Shown here piece after piece: positions 1-8,439 of a stretch of DNA of 64,000 bases. The translations under genes were made by a program, and so were the position numbers. This stretch comes from an uncultured Bacteroidia bacterium. Lineage in GTDB: Bacteria > Bacteroidota > Bacteroidia > J057 > CALAJH01. Under the pieces are notes generated by a model, which did no database searches, had not been told where the DNA came from, and was given only the letters and a program-made list of their open reading frames with translations. How positions within the stretch are numbered: the first letter of the stretch is position 1; each line of letters begins with the position of its first letter. The stretch is taken from positions 1 through 64,000 of the forward strand of contig CALAJH010000012.1 of assembly GCA_937922655.1 (NCBI GenBank), written 5' to 3'.

Positions 1-1
1 G

Positions 2-1669
2 GGTTTTGACGCCGTGCTGCAAGTGTTTTCGGGTTCGTGTTCCAATCTTACGTCGTTGGCTTGTAAGGACGAAAGTTTGTACGGCGGAACGGAAACGGCG
101 ACCTTAACCGGTTTAACCATCGGTTCCACTTATTACGTACGCGTTTATGATTGGTATGCCGTGGCGCCGTCCACACCGACGTTTACCATTTGTGTAACCT
201 CACCCCCGCCGTCGAACGACGAATGCGCCGGCGCCGTTACGCTGACGCCCGCCTCTTCTTGCAATCCGACCAATGGAACGGTATCGGGCGCCACCGCTTC
301 TTCCGGGGTTCCGACCTGCGTCGGCACGCCCAACAACGACGTGTGGTATAAATTTACGGCCACCTCCACCCAACATCTCATCAACGTCGAAGGCGAGAGC
401 GATTTTGACGCCGTGATTCAGGCGTTTTCGGGAACATGTGGTTCGCTTGTTTCCATCGGTTGTCGAGACGGTGGATACGAAGGCGATGAGGAAAACTTGA
501 CCTTGAACGGTCTGTCCGTCGGCCAAACTTATTATATCCGCGTATATCATTATTTCACTGCCGCGCCGACGACTCCGGGCTTTAACATTTGTGTTACCAC
601 TCCGGAAACCGACTGTTCCAATCCCATCGTTGTGGACGCCGTGCCTTACACGCATACAGGTTCGACCGAAGGCACGGGCAACAATTACGGTTCCCAAAGC
701 TGCAATTCTTACTACGGTGGTGGCAACGACGTTGTTTATCGTTTGGACGCCGACCAAGCCGGACGGTATAACATCACCGTTCAAAATACTTCGACGTCGT
801 ATTACGGATTTATTGGCTGGTTTGTTAAAGAAGATGGTTTGTGTTCGAATACATCGACGTGGGTGGCGTGTGCGGTTTCCGACGAAGGGACTACGGCATC
901 GGGTTATTTTGACGCTCCGTCTCCCGGAACGTACTATATTATAATCGACTATTACGACTGGACTGGAGGGAACGAGCCTTTAAGCTCGGACTATTCCCTC
1001 AACATCACGCGCAGCGAGATGATTGAGGGTTCGACCTGTGGTTCCGCTCGTCAGCGCACCGCGCCTTTCAGCGAAACGGGTACGACGTGTGCTTCGGCGA
1101 ACAACTATCAGTCGCTTTGCAACGAATCTTACGGCGGCGAGGATTTTGTCTACCGTATAACCATCCCGCAAGCGGGTGAATACTTTTTTCAACTCAACAA
1201 CGTGAACAACACGGGTTGGGTGACGGCGGTGTTGAAATCGGCTTGCGACGGCGCTTGTCTGATGCATTTGCCGTCTTTGAGCGCCAGTACGGTTTCGGGC
1301 AGTTACACCTTTTCGGCGCCCGGGGAATATTTCTTGATTTTGGATTCATGGGCTTTTCCCAACTGCTACAATTACAGCTTGACGGTATCCCTTCCCTCCG
1401 CCGTGGTGTGGCCCGGCGACGCCGACAACGACGGAACGGTAACGGTTTTCGACCTGTTTTTGGCGGCAAGCGGCTACGGACGCACGGGACCCGCGCGAAC
1501 CTCTCCCGGCTCGAACTGGCAAGGCTACGCCGCAGGAGAACTTTGGGGTACCTCGACGCTTTATCGCCAAGCGACGGTAAACAACGTTTATCTCGACGCC
1601 AACGGCGACGGGGTCGTTAATCTTTTCGACGTCGCCCTCACCGTTCAACATCGGGGATTGACGCGCTAA
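2..1669 (+). CDS. Secreted repeat protein with dockerin-like tail (5' partial)
   Basis: The frame is open to the left edge, so the true start lies outside the window; 555 residues are visible. The visible part has repeated PPC-like beta domains: a unit with an NDECAGA-type opening, an NDVWYKF core and an xFDAVxQxFSGxC block appears more than once, and the block at the left edge is the end of another unit. Many paired cysteines suggest an exported extracellular protein. The last ~88 residues (about 1406-1669) carry two EF-hand-like calcium loops, DADNDG and DANGDG, each followed by a xxFDxxLxx helix, the layout of a type I dockerin. No T9SS type A or type B sorting domain follows. A hairpin terminator lies just downstream. 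Likely a surface or secreted adhesin; the substrate is unknown. Confidence 0.7.
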   Translation, partial: GFDAVLQVFSGSCSNLTSLACKDESLYGGTETATLTGLTIGSTYYVRVYDWYAVAPSTPTFTICVTSPPPSNDECAGAVTLTPASSCNPTNGTVSGATASSGVPTCVGTPNNDVWYKFTATSTQHLINVEGESDFDAVIQAFSGTCGSLVSIGCRDGGYEGDEENLTLNGLSVGQTYYIRVYHYFTAAPTTPGFNICVTTPETDCSNPIVVDAVPYTHTGSTEGTGNNYGSQSCNSYYGGGNDVVYRLDADQAGRYNITVQNTSTSYYGFIGWFVKEDGLCSNTSTWVACAVSDEGTTASGYFDAPSPGTYYIIIDYYDWTGGNEPLSSDYSLNITRSEMIEGSTCGSARQRTAPFSETGTTCASANNYQSLCNESYGGEDFVYRITIPQAGEYFFQLNNVNNTGWVTAVLKSACDGACLMHLPSLSASTVSGSYTFSAPGEYFLILDSWAFPNCYNYSLTVSLPSAVVWPGDADNDGTVTVFDLFLAASGYGRTGPARTSPGSNWQGYAAGELWGTSTLYRQATVNNVYLDANGDGVVNLFDVALTVQHRGLTR

Positions 1670-1694
1670 CCACAAAATTCCAAACCCTAAAATT

Positions 1695-1736
1695 ACCCGT
1701 CCAACGACAACAACGTTGTTGGGCGGGTGTTTTTTT
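1695..1736 (+). terminator. Rho-independent terminator
   Basis: An 11-bp stem (ACCCGTCCAAC with GTTGGGCGGGT, one G-U pair) spans 1695-1728 and is followed by a T run at 1730-1736. It closes the repeat-protein gene and lies between it and the convergent transporter gene. Confidence 0.85.
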
Positions 1737-1740
1737 AAGT

Positions 1741-2538
1741 TTAGTTTTCTTTTGCGGCGTTTTCGGTAAGGGATTTGGAAAGTTCCGGTCCCAAGTACCC
1801 GTCAATAATTCGGTGGGCGACGTATAACAAGGGCGTAAGCGCCACGGCCATGAACGATTTATATAAATAATTCACCGTACCGACGGCGGCCACCAACGCC
1901 AACGACCATCCCGAATTCGGTTTAAGGTAAAAGGCGATGAACAAGACGACGTAGCTGTCGATGAGTTGAGAAACGAGGGTGGAGGCGGTGGCACGCAGTC
2001 CGATGTATTTTTCGCCCGTCCATTTGCGAATACGTTGGAAAACAATAACGTCCACCAATTGTCCGACCAAAAACGCGACCAAAGAACCGATGATAATCCA
2101 CATTCCTTGTCCCAAGGTGTGGGAATAAGCGCGGTCGGCGTCGAAGCCGTCGGGCGTGGTTTTCCAAAAGTCGGCCGGCGAGGCGGCAATCGCCAATCCC
2201 ACCATGACAAAAGCATAGGCAATCAACCCCGCCGCAAAGAAAGAAAGCAGCCGTACCCCGCGTTTGCCAAAGTATTCGTTGACGACGTCGGTCATGACGA
2301 ATACCACGGGCCAAAGCAACACGCCTGCGGTCATGTTGAAACTCAGATTTTCCACGCCGAAAAACGACAAAGAAGCGGGCGGAAAGCCCAGCGTTTTTTC
2401 CAACGAAAAAATTTTTGCGCCGACAAATTCGGCAATGAGGGCGTTGGCCATGAAAAAACCCCCCAATATCAAAAACAGCCGTTGGGCGCGGGGGTGATGG
2501 ATGGGGTGGGACACAAAAGTAAGGGTTGTCTGCTCCAA
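1741..2538 (-). CDS. Queuosine precursor transporter (YhhQ/VUT family)
   Basis: An integral membrane protein of up to 265 residues with about six hydrophobic segments. It shows the family pattern of this transporter class: an early ANALIAEFVGAKIFS segment, then a VxFxxTDVVNEYFGKRGVR motif, then a GQxVDVxVFxxIRxxT motif. The family imports queuosine precursors such as preQ0/preQ1 for tRNA modification. The longest frame starts at TTG 2538; a GTG at 2514 gives a more typical N-terminus, and no ATG occurs before residue 30. A TACTTTTG element at 2517-2524 sits between the two candidate starts, so the start is unresolved. The gene converges with the repeat protein to its left. Confidence 0.85.
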   Translation of the reverse strand: MEQTTLTFVSHPIHHPRAQRLFLILGGFFMANALIAEFVGAKIFSLEKTLGFPPASLSFFGVENLSFNMTAGVLLWPVVFVMTDVVNEYFGKRGVRLLSFFAAGLIAYAFVMVGLAIAASPADFWKTTPDGFDADRAYSHTLGQGMWIIIGSLVAFLVGQLVDVIVFQRIRKWTGEKYIGLRATASTLVSQLIDSYVVLFIAFYLKPNSGWSLALVAAVGTVNYLYKSFMAVALTPLLYVAHRIIDGYLGPELSKSLTENAAKEN

Positions 2539-2839
2539 AAAAGGAAATTAACGCGCCCTCGATACGAACGACGGCAACGTATGTTTTACAAATTCACCCC
2601 GTAATGAGTTCCCTCATCCTATGTCTTGTTGAGAATACAAGTAACCGGCACGCGTTTTCTGCCCGTTGATTGCGCATGCCTAATACGCCGTTTCGCACTC
2701 TTTGAATCCAAACATTTTTCCGCTTAGAAAACCTTGGCAACGAACGGATTTGGACGTGTGAACGAAGGGTGAGGCTAATTGTTGCAAAAAAACAAAACCG
2801 ACGAAGGGAGGGAATGCATTTTAGACGCGAGATGCATTG
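2539..2839. other. Intergenic, no gene seen
   Basis: 301 bases between the transporter and the tRNA-Glu pair. No frame looks coding. A short inverted word, GATGCATT with AATGCATT, sits near 2814-2838, but I see no convincing terminator or RNA structure. Confidence 0.5.
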
Positions 2840-2911
2840 TAGCCCGTAGGGGAATCGAACCCCTCTTACAAGAATGAAAATCTTGTGTCCTAACCGATAG
2901 ACGAACGGGCC
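2840..2911 (-). tRNA. tRNA-Glu (UUC), distal copy
   Basis: A 72-nt cloverleaf on the minus strand. The acceptor pair is GGCCCGT with ACGGGCT (first pair G-U), the anticodon stem is CAAGA/TCTTG, and the loop TTTTCAT gives anticodon TTC. The T arm GAGGGGTTCGATTCCCC is canonical. CCA is not encoded. The sequence is identical to the copy at 2942-3013; the two are 30 nt apart and probably come from one transcript. Confidence 0.95.
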
Positions 2912-2941
2912 GTATGCTTGTCGGTAATATCAACAAGCGGG

Positions 2942-3013
2942 TAGCCCGTAGGGGAATCGAACCCCTCTTACAAGAATGAAAATCTTGTGTCCTAACCGAT
3001 AGACGAACGGGCC
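2942..3013 (-). tRNA. tRNA-Glu (UUC), promoter-proximal copy
   Basis: Identical over 72 nt to the tRNA at 2840-2911, with anticodon TTC in the loop TTTTCAT. It lies directly downstream of a well-formed Bacteroidota promoter at 3027-3056 and is the first gene of the tandem unit. Confidence 0.95.
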
Positions 3014-3026
3014 TTAATTTGCGGTG

Positions 3027-3056
3027 CAAAATTACAAAGCAAAAATCAAAACGCAA
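3027..3056 (-). promoter_or_regulatory. Promoter of the tRNA-Glu pair
   Basis: On the minus strand the -7 element TAATTTTG (3034-3027) matches TAnnTTTG exactly. A TTTG/TTG -33 element (TTG at 3056-3054, inside a T-rich run) lies 19 bases upstream. The tRNA 5' end at 3013 is 13 bases below the -7 element, which fits a short tRNA leader. Confidence 0.75.
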
Positions 3057-3223
3057 AAAAACGCTTAAAAAATATTCCTTCGCCTTATTGCGTGCCAACG
3101 ATTTTGCTGTAAAAACAGAGAAGCCGGCTTTTACGGTCTTTTGATGGTGGTTTCGGTGTATTCACTTGGGGGTTCGGACGCCTTTTTTTGCGGTTGCCAT
3201 GCCGTCGATTCAAATGCGTTTTG

Positions 3224-3231
3224 TAACTTTG
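3224..3231 (+). promoter_or_regulatory. -7 promoter element of the 3246-6649 operon
   Basis: TAACTTTG is a perfect match to the Bacteroidota -7 consensus TAnnTTTG, 14 bases before the chosen ATG at 3246. The nearest TTG upstream (3194) is 27 bases away, longer than usual, so the -33 element is uncertain. Confidence 0.5.
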
Positions 3232-3245
3232 ACAAATTATCCGCT

Positions 3246-3899
3246 ATGGACATTGGCATTTTACATACGCACACATTGACGGTCGTGCTTTATGTGGCGC
3301 TGTTCGCCGTCAAGGCCCTGTTGATATTGACGGGCCAAAGAAATTTATTGACGACGTTCAACGGCAAAACGCGCATTTTGCATATTTTTTTGGCGACGGC
3401 GCTTTTGGGTACGGGCGGCTATTTGCTGAGTAGGGCGCCCGAAGGAACGTCCGCATACAACATCGTCAAAATCGTTTTTTTGGTTCTGACGATGGGCGTG
3501 GCGTTTGTAGCCGTCAAACGCTTTAAAGCCTCGTTTGCCGTGTTGGCGTTGTCGGGGTTCGTCTATATTTTTCTTTTGGCCAAAACCCGCGACATTTTTT
3601 TGCGCAACGAAGAGACCCGTTTGAAGGCGACGTTACAGTCCTTTGAGACGGTGTCGCCACGGCCCGACGTCGCTTTGGCGCGTGGAAAAACCATATACGA
3701 GGCGGCATGCAACCGTTGCCACGGCGCCGACGGACGTGCGGGTTATCGCAAAGCCTTCGACTTGCAAACCTCCCGTCTTTCCGATGCCGCCGTTCTTTCC
3801 ACTATCGCGGCAGGCAGAAAAACCATGCCCGCCTATTCCTATCTTTCCAAACAAGAACTCGACGACCTTCTCGCTTACGTAAAATCCTTACGAAAATGA
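3246..3899 (+). CDS. SirB-like membrane protein fused to cytochrome c
   Basis: 217 residues from ATG 3246; the longer frame from 3141 adds 35 unconvincing residues. The N-terminal half has about four membrane segments (roughly 8-30, 44-62, 73-91 and 95-112) in the pattern of the SirB family. A linker follows, then a small class I cytochrome c domain with heme-attachment motif CNRCH at 155-159 and a likely axial Met in RKTMPAY at 194. The cytochrome part would sit outside the inner membrane. It probably carries electrons in a respiratory context, but no oxidase genes are nearby. It is the first gene of a five-gene operon, and its stop overlaps the next start (ATGA). Confidence 0.75.
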   Translation: MDIGILHTHTLTVVLYVALFAVKALLILTGQRNLLTTFNGKTRILHIFLATALLGTGGYLLSRAPEGTSAYNIVKIVFLVLTMGVAFVAVKRFKASFAVLALSGFVYIFLLAKTRDIFLRNEETRLKATLQSFETVSPRPDVALARGKTIYEAACNRCHGADGRAGYRKAFDLQTSRLSDAAVLSTIAAGRKTMPAYSYLSKQELDDLLAYVKSLRK

Positions 3900-4657
3900 T
3901 TGGTGAACTCAGAAGCCGTGTCGGGCGGCAGTGGCGAAAAATTCGATATTCCGGCGAAAAGTATTTTTGTCCGATTTGTGAAAGTCGTCTTAATTCCTTC
4001 AAGCCTTTTGTCGGAACCTATAACCTTTACGGCAAACCCGTCGACCATTTCACCCGTCACGCCGAATGCCCGGTTTGCCAAAGTCAAATTCGGCATCGCT
4101 TTTTAATCACGTATCTTAAATCGCGCCCCGAACTGCTTTTTGGACGAAAAAGAAAACTTTTGCATCTTGCCCCCGAAGATTTTTTACGCCGCTTCTGGCT
4201 TAAAATTCCCGACTTGGAAGTCGTTTTCGGGGATTTTCGGCCCGAACGTTATTCCTTCAAGGTCGAACACGTCAATTTGCTCAAAGTGAATTTTCCCGAC
4301 GCAAGTTTTGACGCGCTCGTTTGCAACCACGTATTGGAACATATCGTCGAAGACGAAAAAGCCATATCCGAAATTTACCGTATTCTCAAGCCCGGCGCTT
4401 GGGCGTTGATTACCTTGCCCATATACGGCGAAAAAACCTACGAAAAACCCGGCCTCGACGCCAACGGCAGAATTTTCGAATACGGTATTCACGACCATAT
4501 GCGCCTCAACGGTCTGGACGTCGTTCAAAAATTTGAAAACGCCGGTTTTAAGGTAACAACCGAATCCTTCGACTCCGTGCCGGGCAACTACTTCGAACGC
4601 AGTGAAAACACGCCGCATATCCAAAGCGACCGTTATTTATTTTTGTTGCAAAAATAA
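3896..4657 (+). CDS. Class I SAM-dependent methyltransferase with Cys-pair motif
   Basis: 253 residues. The chosen ATG at 3896 overlaps the upstream stop by 4 bases. Two Cys pairs near the N-terminus, CPIC (25-28) and CPVC (58-61), could bind zinc. The core has the Methyltransf_11 pattern: an HLAPE strand where the SAM-binding loop is expected, a GDFRPE acidic loop, a FPDASFDALVCNHVLEH motif and a YRILKPGAWALIT strand. The glycine-rich SAM loop is degenerate, as often seen in this Cys-pair subgroup. The substrate is unknown; comparable proteins often occur near glycan genes, but the neighbours here are not glycan genes. Confidence 0.75.
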   Translation: MIGELRSRVGRQWRKIRYSGEKYFCPICESRLNSFKPFVGTYNLYGKPVDHFTRHAECPVCQSQIRHRFLITYLKSRPELLFGRKRKLLHLAPEDFLRRFWLKIPDLEVVFGDFRPERYSFKVEHVNLLKVNFPDASFDALVCNHVLEHIVEDEKAISEIYRILKPGAWALITLPIYGEKTYEKPGLDANGRIFEYGIHDHMRLNGLDVVQKFENAGFKVTTESFDSVPGNYFERSENTPHIQSDRYLFLLQK

Positions 4658-4659
4658 TT

Positions 4660-5178
4660 ATGCAACCTTTGATACGCGCGGTACGCGGTTTTGTACCGCA
4701 AATTCACCCTTCGGTGTTCGTCGCCGAAAACGCCGTCGTTATTGGCGACGTGGTTATCGGACCCGATTCCAGTGTTTGGTACAACGTCGTTATTCGCGGC
4801 GACGTTCATTCGATTCGCATCGGTTCGCGTTCGAATATTCAGGACGGGGCCGTCGTCCATTGTACCTATCAAAAGGCGAAAACGACCATCGGGGACAACG
4901 TTACCGTCGGCCACGGCGCCATTGTCCACGGATGTACGCTGCATGATTTTGTTTTAGTCGGTATGGGTGCGAAGATTTTGGACGACGCGGTCGTCGAGTC
5001 GGAGTCGGTCGTTGCCGCAGGCTCGGTGGTCTTGGAGCGGACGGTGGTCGAGTCGGGTTGGCTTTACGCCGGCGTTCCCGCCAAAAAGGTCAAACGCTTG
5101 ACCGAGGAGCAGATTTTGGGTTTACGAAAATACGCCGACGGTTACGTCATGTATTCCGACTGGTTCAGAAATTCGTAG
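4660..5178 (+). CDS. Gamma carbonic anhydrase family protein
   Basis: 172 residues starting 2 bases after the methyltransferase stop. The protein is built of left-handed beta-helix hexapeptide repeats ([VI]xGDxxI-type turns from about residue 20 to 140). Histidines at 67 (VVHCTY), 85 (VGHGA) and 90 (VHGC) match the three zinc ligands of the gamma carbonic anhydrase / YrdA family. The family hydrates CO2 or has related, often undefined, acyl-binding roles. Likely cytoplasmic, since no signal peptide is visible. Confidence 0.85.
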   Translation: MQPLIRAVRGFVPQIHPSVFVAENAVVIGDVVIGPDSSVWYNVVIRGDVHSIRIGSRSNIQDGAVVHCTYQKAKTTIGDNVTVGHGAIVHGCTLHDFVLVGMGAKILDDAVVESESVVAAGSVVLERTVVESGWLYAGVPAKKVKRLTEEQILGLRKYADGYVMYSDWFRNS

Positions 5179-5276
5179 GTTTGGGAGGATTGTACGCGGT
5201 TGCAAGGTTTGCGACGCATCGTCCGGGACCAATCATTGCCGGCGAACGGTTAAAAGTTCGTAAACTTGCATCCGTA

Positions 5277-6119
5277 ATGAACAAGGAACGCATTGCCATC
5301 GTCGGCTGTGGAAATATGGGTCTCACTTACGCCCGTACGTTTCTACAGTACGATTTGTTGGACGCGGATCGTCTGCTTTTGGTTGAAAAAAGCGACGAAC
5401 GCAAAGAAAAACTCAAAGAACTGCAAGCCGGGCGTATCACCGGCGGGGTAACGTCCGAAATCGAGGACGTGGAAATGATATTTTTATGCGTCAAGCCGCA
5501 AGATTTTCCCGCGCTTGCTCCCTTGCTTCGTCCCCACGTTCGTCCGGAGCATATCGTCGTTTCGGTGATGGCGGGCATAAAAATGAAAGCCGTGGAGTTG
5601 GCGCTTGGAACCAATTCCATCATGCGGCTCATGCCCAATTTACCGATACAGGTGGGCATGGGAATTTCTCCGTATACGGCGCATCCCGAATTGGCGGCGG
5701 AAAAGGCGCGCCGTGCCGAAAGACTGCTCGGCGCCACGGGAAAAATCGTATATCTGGACGACGAACGCCAGCTTGACGCCGTAACCGCCCTTTCCGGAAG
5801 CGGACCCGCCTATTTTTTTTACATTCTCAAAGCCTTTACGGATGCGGGCGTCGAAATGGGGCTCGAACCCGCTTTGGCCTCCCTGCTCGCCCGACAAACC
5901 ATGCTTGGCTCTTACCACCTGCTTAACAAAGGCGGAGCCACGCTCGAGGAATGGATAAAAAAAGTCGCTTCCAAAGGCGGTACTACCGAGGCCGCCCTTA
6001 AAGTGTTTGAAGATTCCCGGCTCGACCGAATATTGATTCGGGGCGTGGAAGCGGCGAAACAACGCGCCTCGGAACTGTCCGAAGTTTTCTCTTCGCCCGG
6101 CAACTTTACCGGCATATGA
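5277..6119 (+). CDS. proC: Pyrroline-5-carboxylate reductase
   Basis: 280 residues from ATG 5277; the longer frame from 5058 overlaps the previous gene and was rejected. It makes L-proline from 1-pyrroline-5-carboxylate using NAD(P)H. The N-terminal Rossmann motif VGCGNMG is at 9-15. The CVKPQ strand and the family signature around ALSGSGPAYFF are both present, with a C-terminal KVASKGGTTEAAL block that matches ProC. The length is normal for the family. Its stop overlaps the start of the next gene by 4 bases. Confidence 0.95.
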   Translation: MNKERIAIVGCGNMGLTYARTFLQYDLLDADRLLLVEKSDERKEKLKELQAGRITGGVTSEIEDVEMIFLCVKPQDFPALAPLLRPHVRPEHIVVSVMAGIKMKAVELALGTNSIMRLMPNLPIQVGMGISPYTAHPELAAEKARRAERLLGATGKIVYLDDERQLDAVTALSGSGPAYFFYILKAFTDAGVEMGLEPALASLLARQTMLGSYHLLNKGGATLEEWIKKVASKGGTTEAALKVFEDSRLDRILIRGVEAAKQRASELSEVFSSPGNFTGI

Positions 6120-6649
6120 GGGCCTGCTTCTTGGTTTTTATGGCCGTATTGACGGCTTGCGCCCCCCCCGGAGAAAAGTCCGCGCTTCGAAAAAAATATT
6201 TGGCGGCGCTGGAAAGCTCGACGGAATTCGATTATCGCAAAACCGTCGGCGCGGGCGGCAAGTCCGATACCGAATCCCGCGTGGGGCCGCGACCCGAAAA
6301 TTTTGCCGACGACTTTCCGTCCGACGAAAGTTATTTTTACGATTCGCCTCGAAACATCGGCTGTTTCGACGTGTCGAATCGGGGGGATACGATAGTTGCC
6401 ACGGTAAAAAACGAGTGTGTCAAAAGAACTCCGCTTCTAGTCCAGAAACTGCTTTGGCAAGGCGATACATTGAAATTTGTCGCTTTCGACGTGCGTCAAT
6501 CCAACGAAATTTATGAAATCAAATTGTTTTCGGAGGTGTGGTTTGACGAAAACGGCAAATACCGTCGTCACCGTCTAAATAAAAACTATCGGCTTAAGTT
6601 TGCGGACTTGCGTCTTGCCACTACGCTTATGGGCGAACGCGTTGATTAA
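6116..6649 (+). CDS. Hypothetical lipoprotein
   Basis: 177 residues. The short signal sequence ends in a lipobox, VLTAC, with the lipidated Cys at 15. The rest has no motif I recognise: a charged linker, then alternating strands rich in Asp, Lys and Arg, ending RLATTLMGERVD. It overlaps proC by 4 bases and ends the operon, converging with the inositol monophosphatase gene by a 4-base stop overlap. Likely anchored in the inner or outer membrane; function unknown. Confidence 0.7.
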   Translation: MRACFLVFMAVLTACAPPGEKSALRKKYLAALESSTEFDYRKTVGAGGKSDTESRVGPRPENFADDFPSDESYFYDSPRNIGCFDVSNRGDTIVATVKNECVKRTPLLVQKLLWQGDTLKFVAFDVRQSNEIYEIKLFSEVWFDENGKYRRHRLNKNYRLKFADLRLATTLMGERVD

Positions 6650-7455
6650 CCCGGACGGTGTTTGGAAATCAGCTCCATCATTTGCGGGTAAACCTGTTTA
6701 TTGGCGGCGACGATGGAACGTCCGAAAAGATAATCTTCCCCGCCGTTGTAATCGCTAACGATTCCGCCGGCCTCTTGGACGATAAGGGCTCCGGCGGCTA
6801 CGTCCCACGGACTTAAATGAGACTCCCAAAAGCCGTCGAATCTGCCGGCGGCGGTATAGGCCAAGTCCAGTGCGGCCGACCCCAAACGTCGCAGTCCCCG
6901 ACATCGGGTCATGACCTCGCGCATAAGTAAAAGGTACTGTTCGGCACGGTCGAAGTAGCGGAAAGGGATGCCCGTAGCCACAACGGCGTCCGCAAGCGAA
7001 AGGGCCGTTCCGACGTGAATCGGTGTGGCGTTCAAGAACGCACCCTTGCCTTGTGCGGCAAAAAACATATCGTTGCGCGGAACATCGAAAACCCATCCCA
7101 ATATCGTCCGCTTTTCGTAACGCAAAGCCACGCTGACGGCATAAAACGGAATGCCGTGAACGAAATTGGTTGTACCGTCCAAGGGGTCGATAATCCAAAC
7201 CGTCGGGCGGCTGCCGCCGGCCACGCCGCTTTCTTCGTTGATAAAACCGCATTCCGGAGTCAGCGCCGAAAGGTCTTTTTTGAGCATTTCTTCGGCGTTG
7301 CGGTCAACGTACGATACGAGGTCGCTACTCCCCTTAAATTCCACGTCTTCGTGTCTAAAACGCCGCCGCTCTTGGGCAATAAACTCGCCCGCACGGCGTA
7401 CCGCCGCCTCGGCCGTCGAAATAAAATCCGACGACAAATATTTCTCCGGACTCAC
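6646..7455 (-). CDS. Inositol-1-monophosphatase family protein
   Basis: 269 residues from GTG 7455; no better ATG is nearby. It has the full metal-binding set of the family: NEES at 73-76, WIIDPLDGTTNF (Asp90 and Asp93), and SPWDVAAG with Asp218. These bind Mg2+ and catalyse hydrolysis of inositol monophosphate or related sugar phosphates. Length is typical of SuhB/CysQ relatives; the PLDGTTNF and GSAALDLAY motifs favour the SuhB side. It starts 4 bases after the stop of the deoxynucleoside kinase gene, so the two are probably cotranscribed. Confidence 0.9.
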   Translation of the reverse strand: MSPEKYLSSDFISTAEAAVRRAGEFIAQERRRFRHEDVEFKGSSDLVSYVDRNAEEMLKKDLSALTPECGFINEESGVAGGSRPTVWIIDPLDGTTNFVHGIPFYAVSVALRYEKRTILGWVFDVPRNDMFFAAQGKGAFLNATPIHVGTALSLADAVVATGIPFRYFDRAEQYLLLMREVMTRCRGLRRLGSAALDLAYTAAGRFDGFWESHLSPWDVAAGALIVQEAGGIVSDYNGGEDYLFGRSIVAANKQVYPQMMELISKHRPG

Positions 7456-7459
7456 CTGG

Positions 7460-8077
7460 TTACTTGGGAAAAAGGCCGAACAGCTCCGCGTTTAACCGGT
7501 GAACCAAAGGGGAAACGTCGGAAGGATTGTTGATAACGTCCAAATCGTCTACGCAAAATTCGATTTTTTTGCCCCTATCGTAACCTTCGAACCAAGCGTC
7601 GTAACGTTCGTTGAGCTTGCGCAAATATTCGATGCGGATGGACTCCTCGTAATCGAGGTTGCGCGAGGCGATGTGGTCTACGAGCGTGGAAATATTGGCC
7701 TTGACGTAAACCAATACGTCGGGCGGGCGAACCAAAAACGCAATCGAATTGAAAAGCGAACTGTAGGTGTCGTAATCGCGCTGGCTCAACAGGCCCATGC
7801 CCAAGAGATTGGGAATGTAAATTTCCGCCTCCTCGTAAAACGAATAGTCGGCCACCACCCGACGTTGGTCGGAAATGCGGATGGTTTGTTTTAGGCGTTC
7901 GGTGAGGTTGAACACGTACAGGTTTAGCGCCCAGCGAGGCATGTCTTGATAAAAATCGGCGATGTAAGGATTATGGGAAACGTTGTCGTATTCGACTTCT
8001 AGGCCCATGCCTCTCGACAGTATCCCCGCCAACGTCGTTTTTCCCGCGCCAATGTTTCCTGCCAATGCAATGTGCAT
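7460..8077 (-). CDS. Deoxynucleoside kinase family protein
   Basis: 205 residues from ATG 8077 (MHIALAGN); the longer frame to 8308 has no support. The P-loop GNIGAGKT is at 7-14. A YDNVSHNPY acidic motif, an ADYSFYEEA motif resembling the DRS-type region of dNK/dGK enzymes, and a helical C-terminus with RNLDYEESI follow. It phosphorylates deoxynucleosides for the salvage pathway; which base it prefers cannot be read from sequence. It is followed closely by the inositol monophosphatase gene. Confidence 0.85.
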   Translation of the reverse strand: MHIALAGNIGAGKTTLAGILSRGMGLEVEYDNVSHNPYIADFYQDMPRWALNLYVFNLTERLKQTIRISDQRRVVADYSFYEEAEIYIPNLLGMGLLSQRDYDTYSSLFNSIAFLVRPPDVLVYVKANISTLVDHIASRNLDYEESIRIEYLRKLNERYDAWFEGYDRGKKIEFCVDDLDVINNPSDVSPLVHRLNAELFGLFPK

Positions 8078-8439
8078 TTCTTTTTTTACTTGTGGATATA
8101 AAATGCAAAGTTTGCAAAAATCCGGCATACTTTTGCAACTTGGCAAAAATACGTGGTTCCAAACCGATGAAAAAAAGTCCCACGGATTAAAACAAACACC
8201 GTTTATCCTCAAGATTATTGAATAATTTCGAGAAATAATTTTCACCGTCGTCGTGATTAGTTCGACACGGAGTTTTGGAAAAAAACGGCTTCGGCAATTT
8301 TCACACAAAAAACATTGTTTTCGGTTTCGCTTTCCGCTTTTACGACATTCCGGCTTCCACGGGCCGGAGGCGGCGGAATACTCATCATGTAAATTATGCT
8401 TTTGGAGCCTGTGGATATTTTTTCATCGGTATCGGTTCG
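8078..8439. other. Intergenic, no gene seen
   Basis: 362 AT-rich bases between the cytochrome b5-like gene and the deoxynucleoside kinase, both on the minus strand. Short frames here have no convincing composition. Near 8098-8155 several GCAAA words on the plus strand resemble -7-like TTTGC on the minus strand, but none matches TAnnTTTG fully. Confidence 0.4.
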
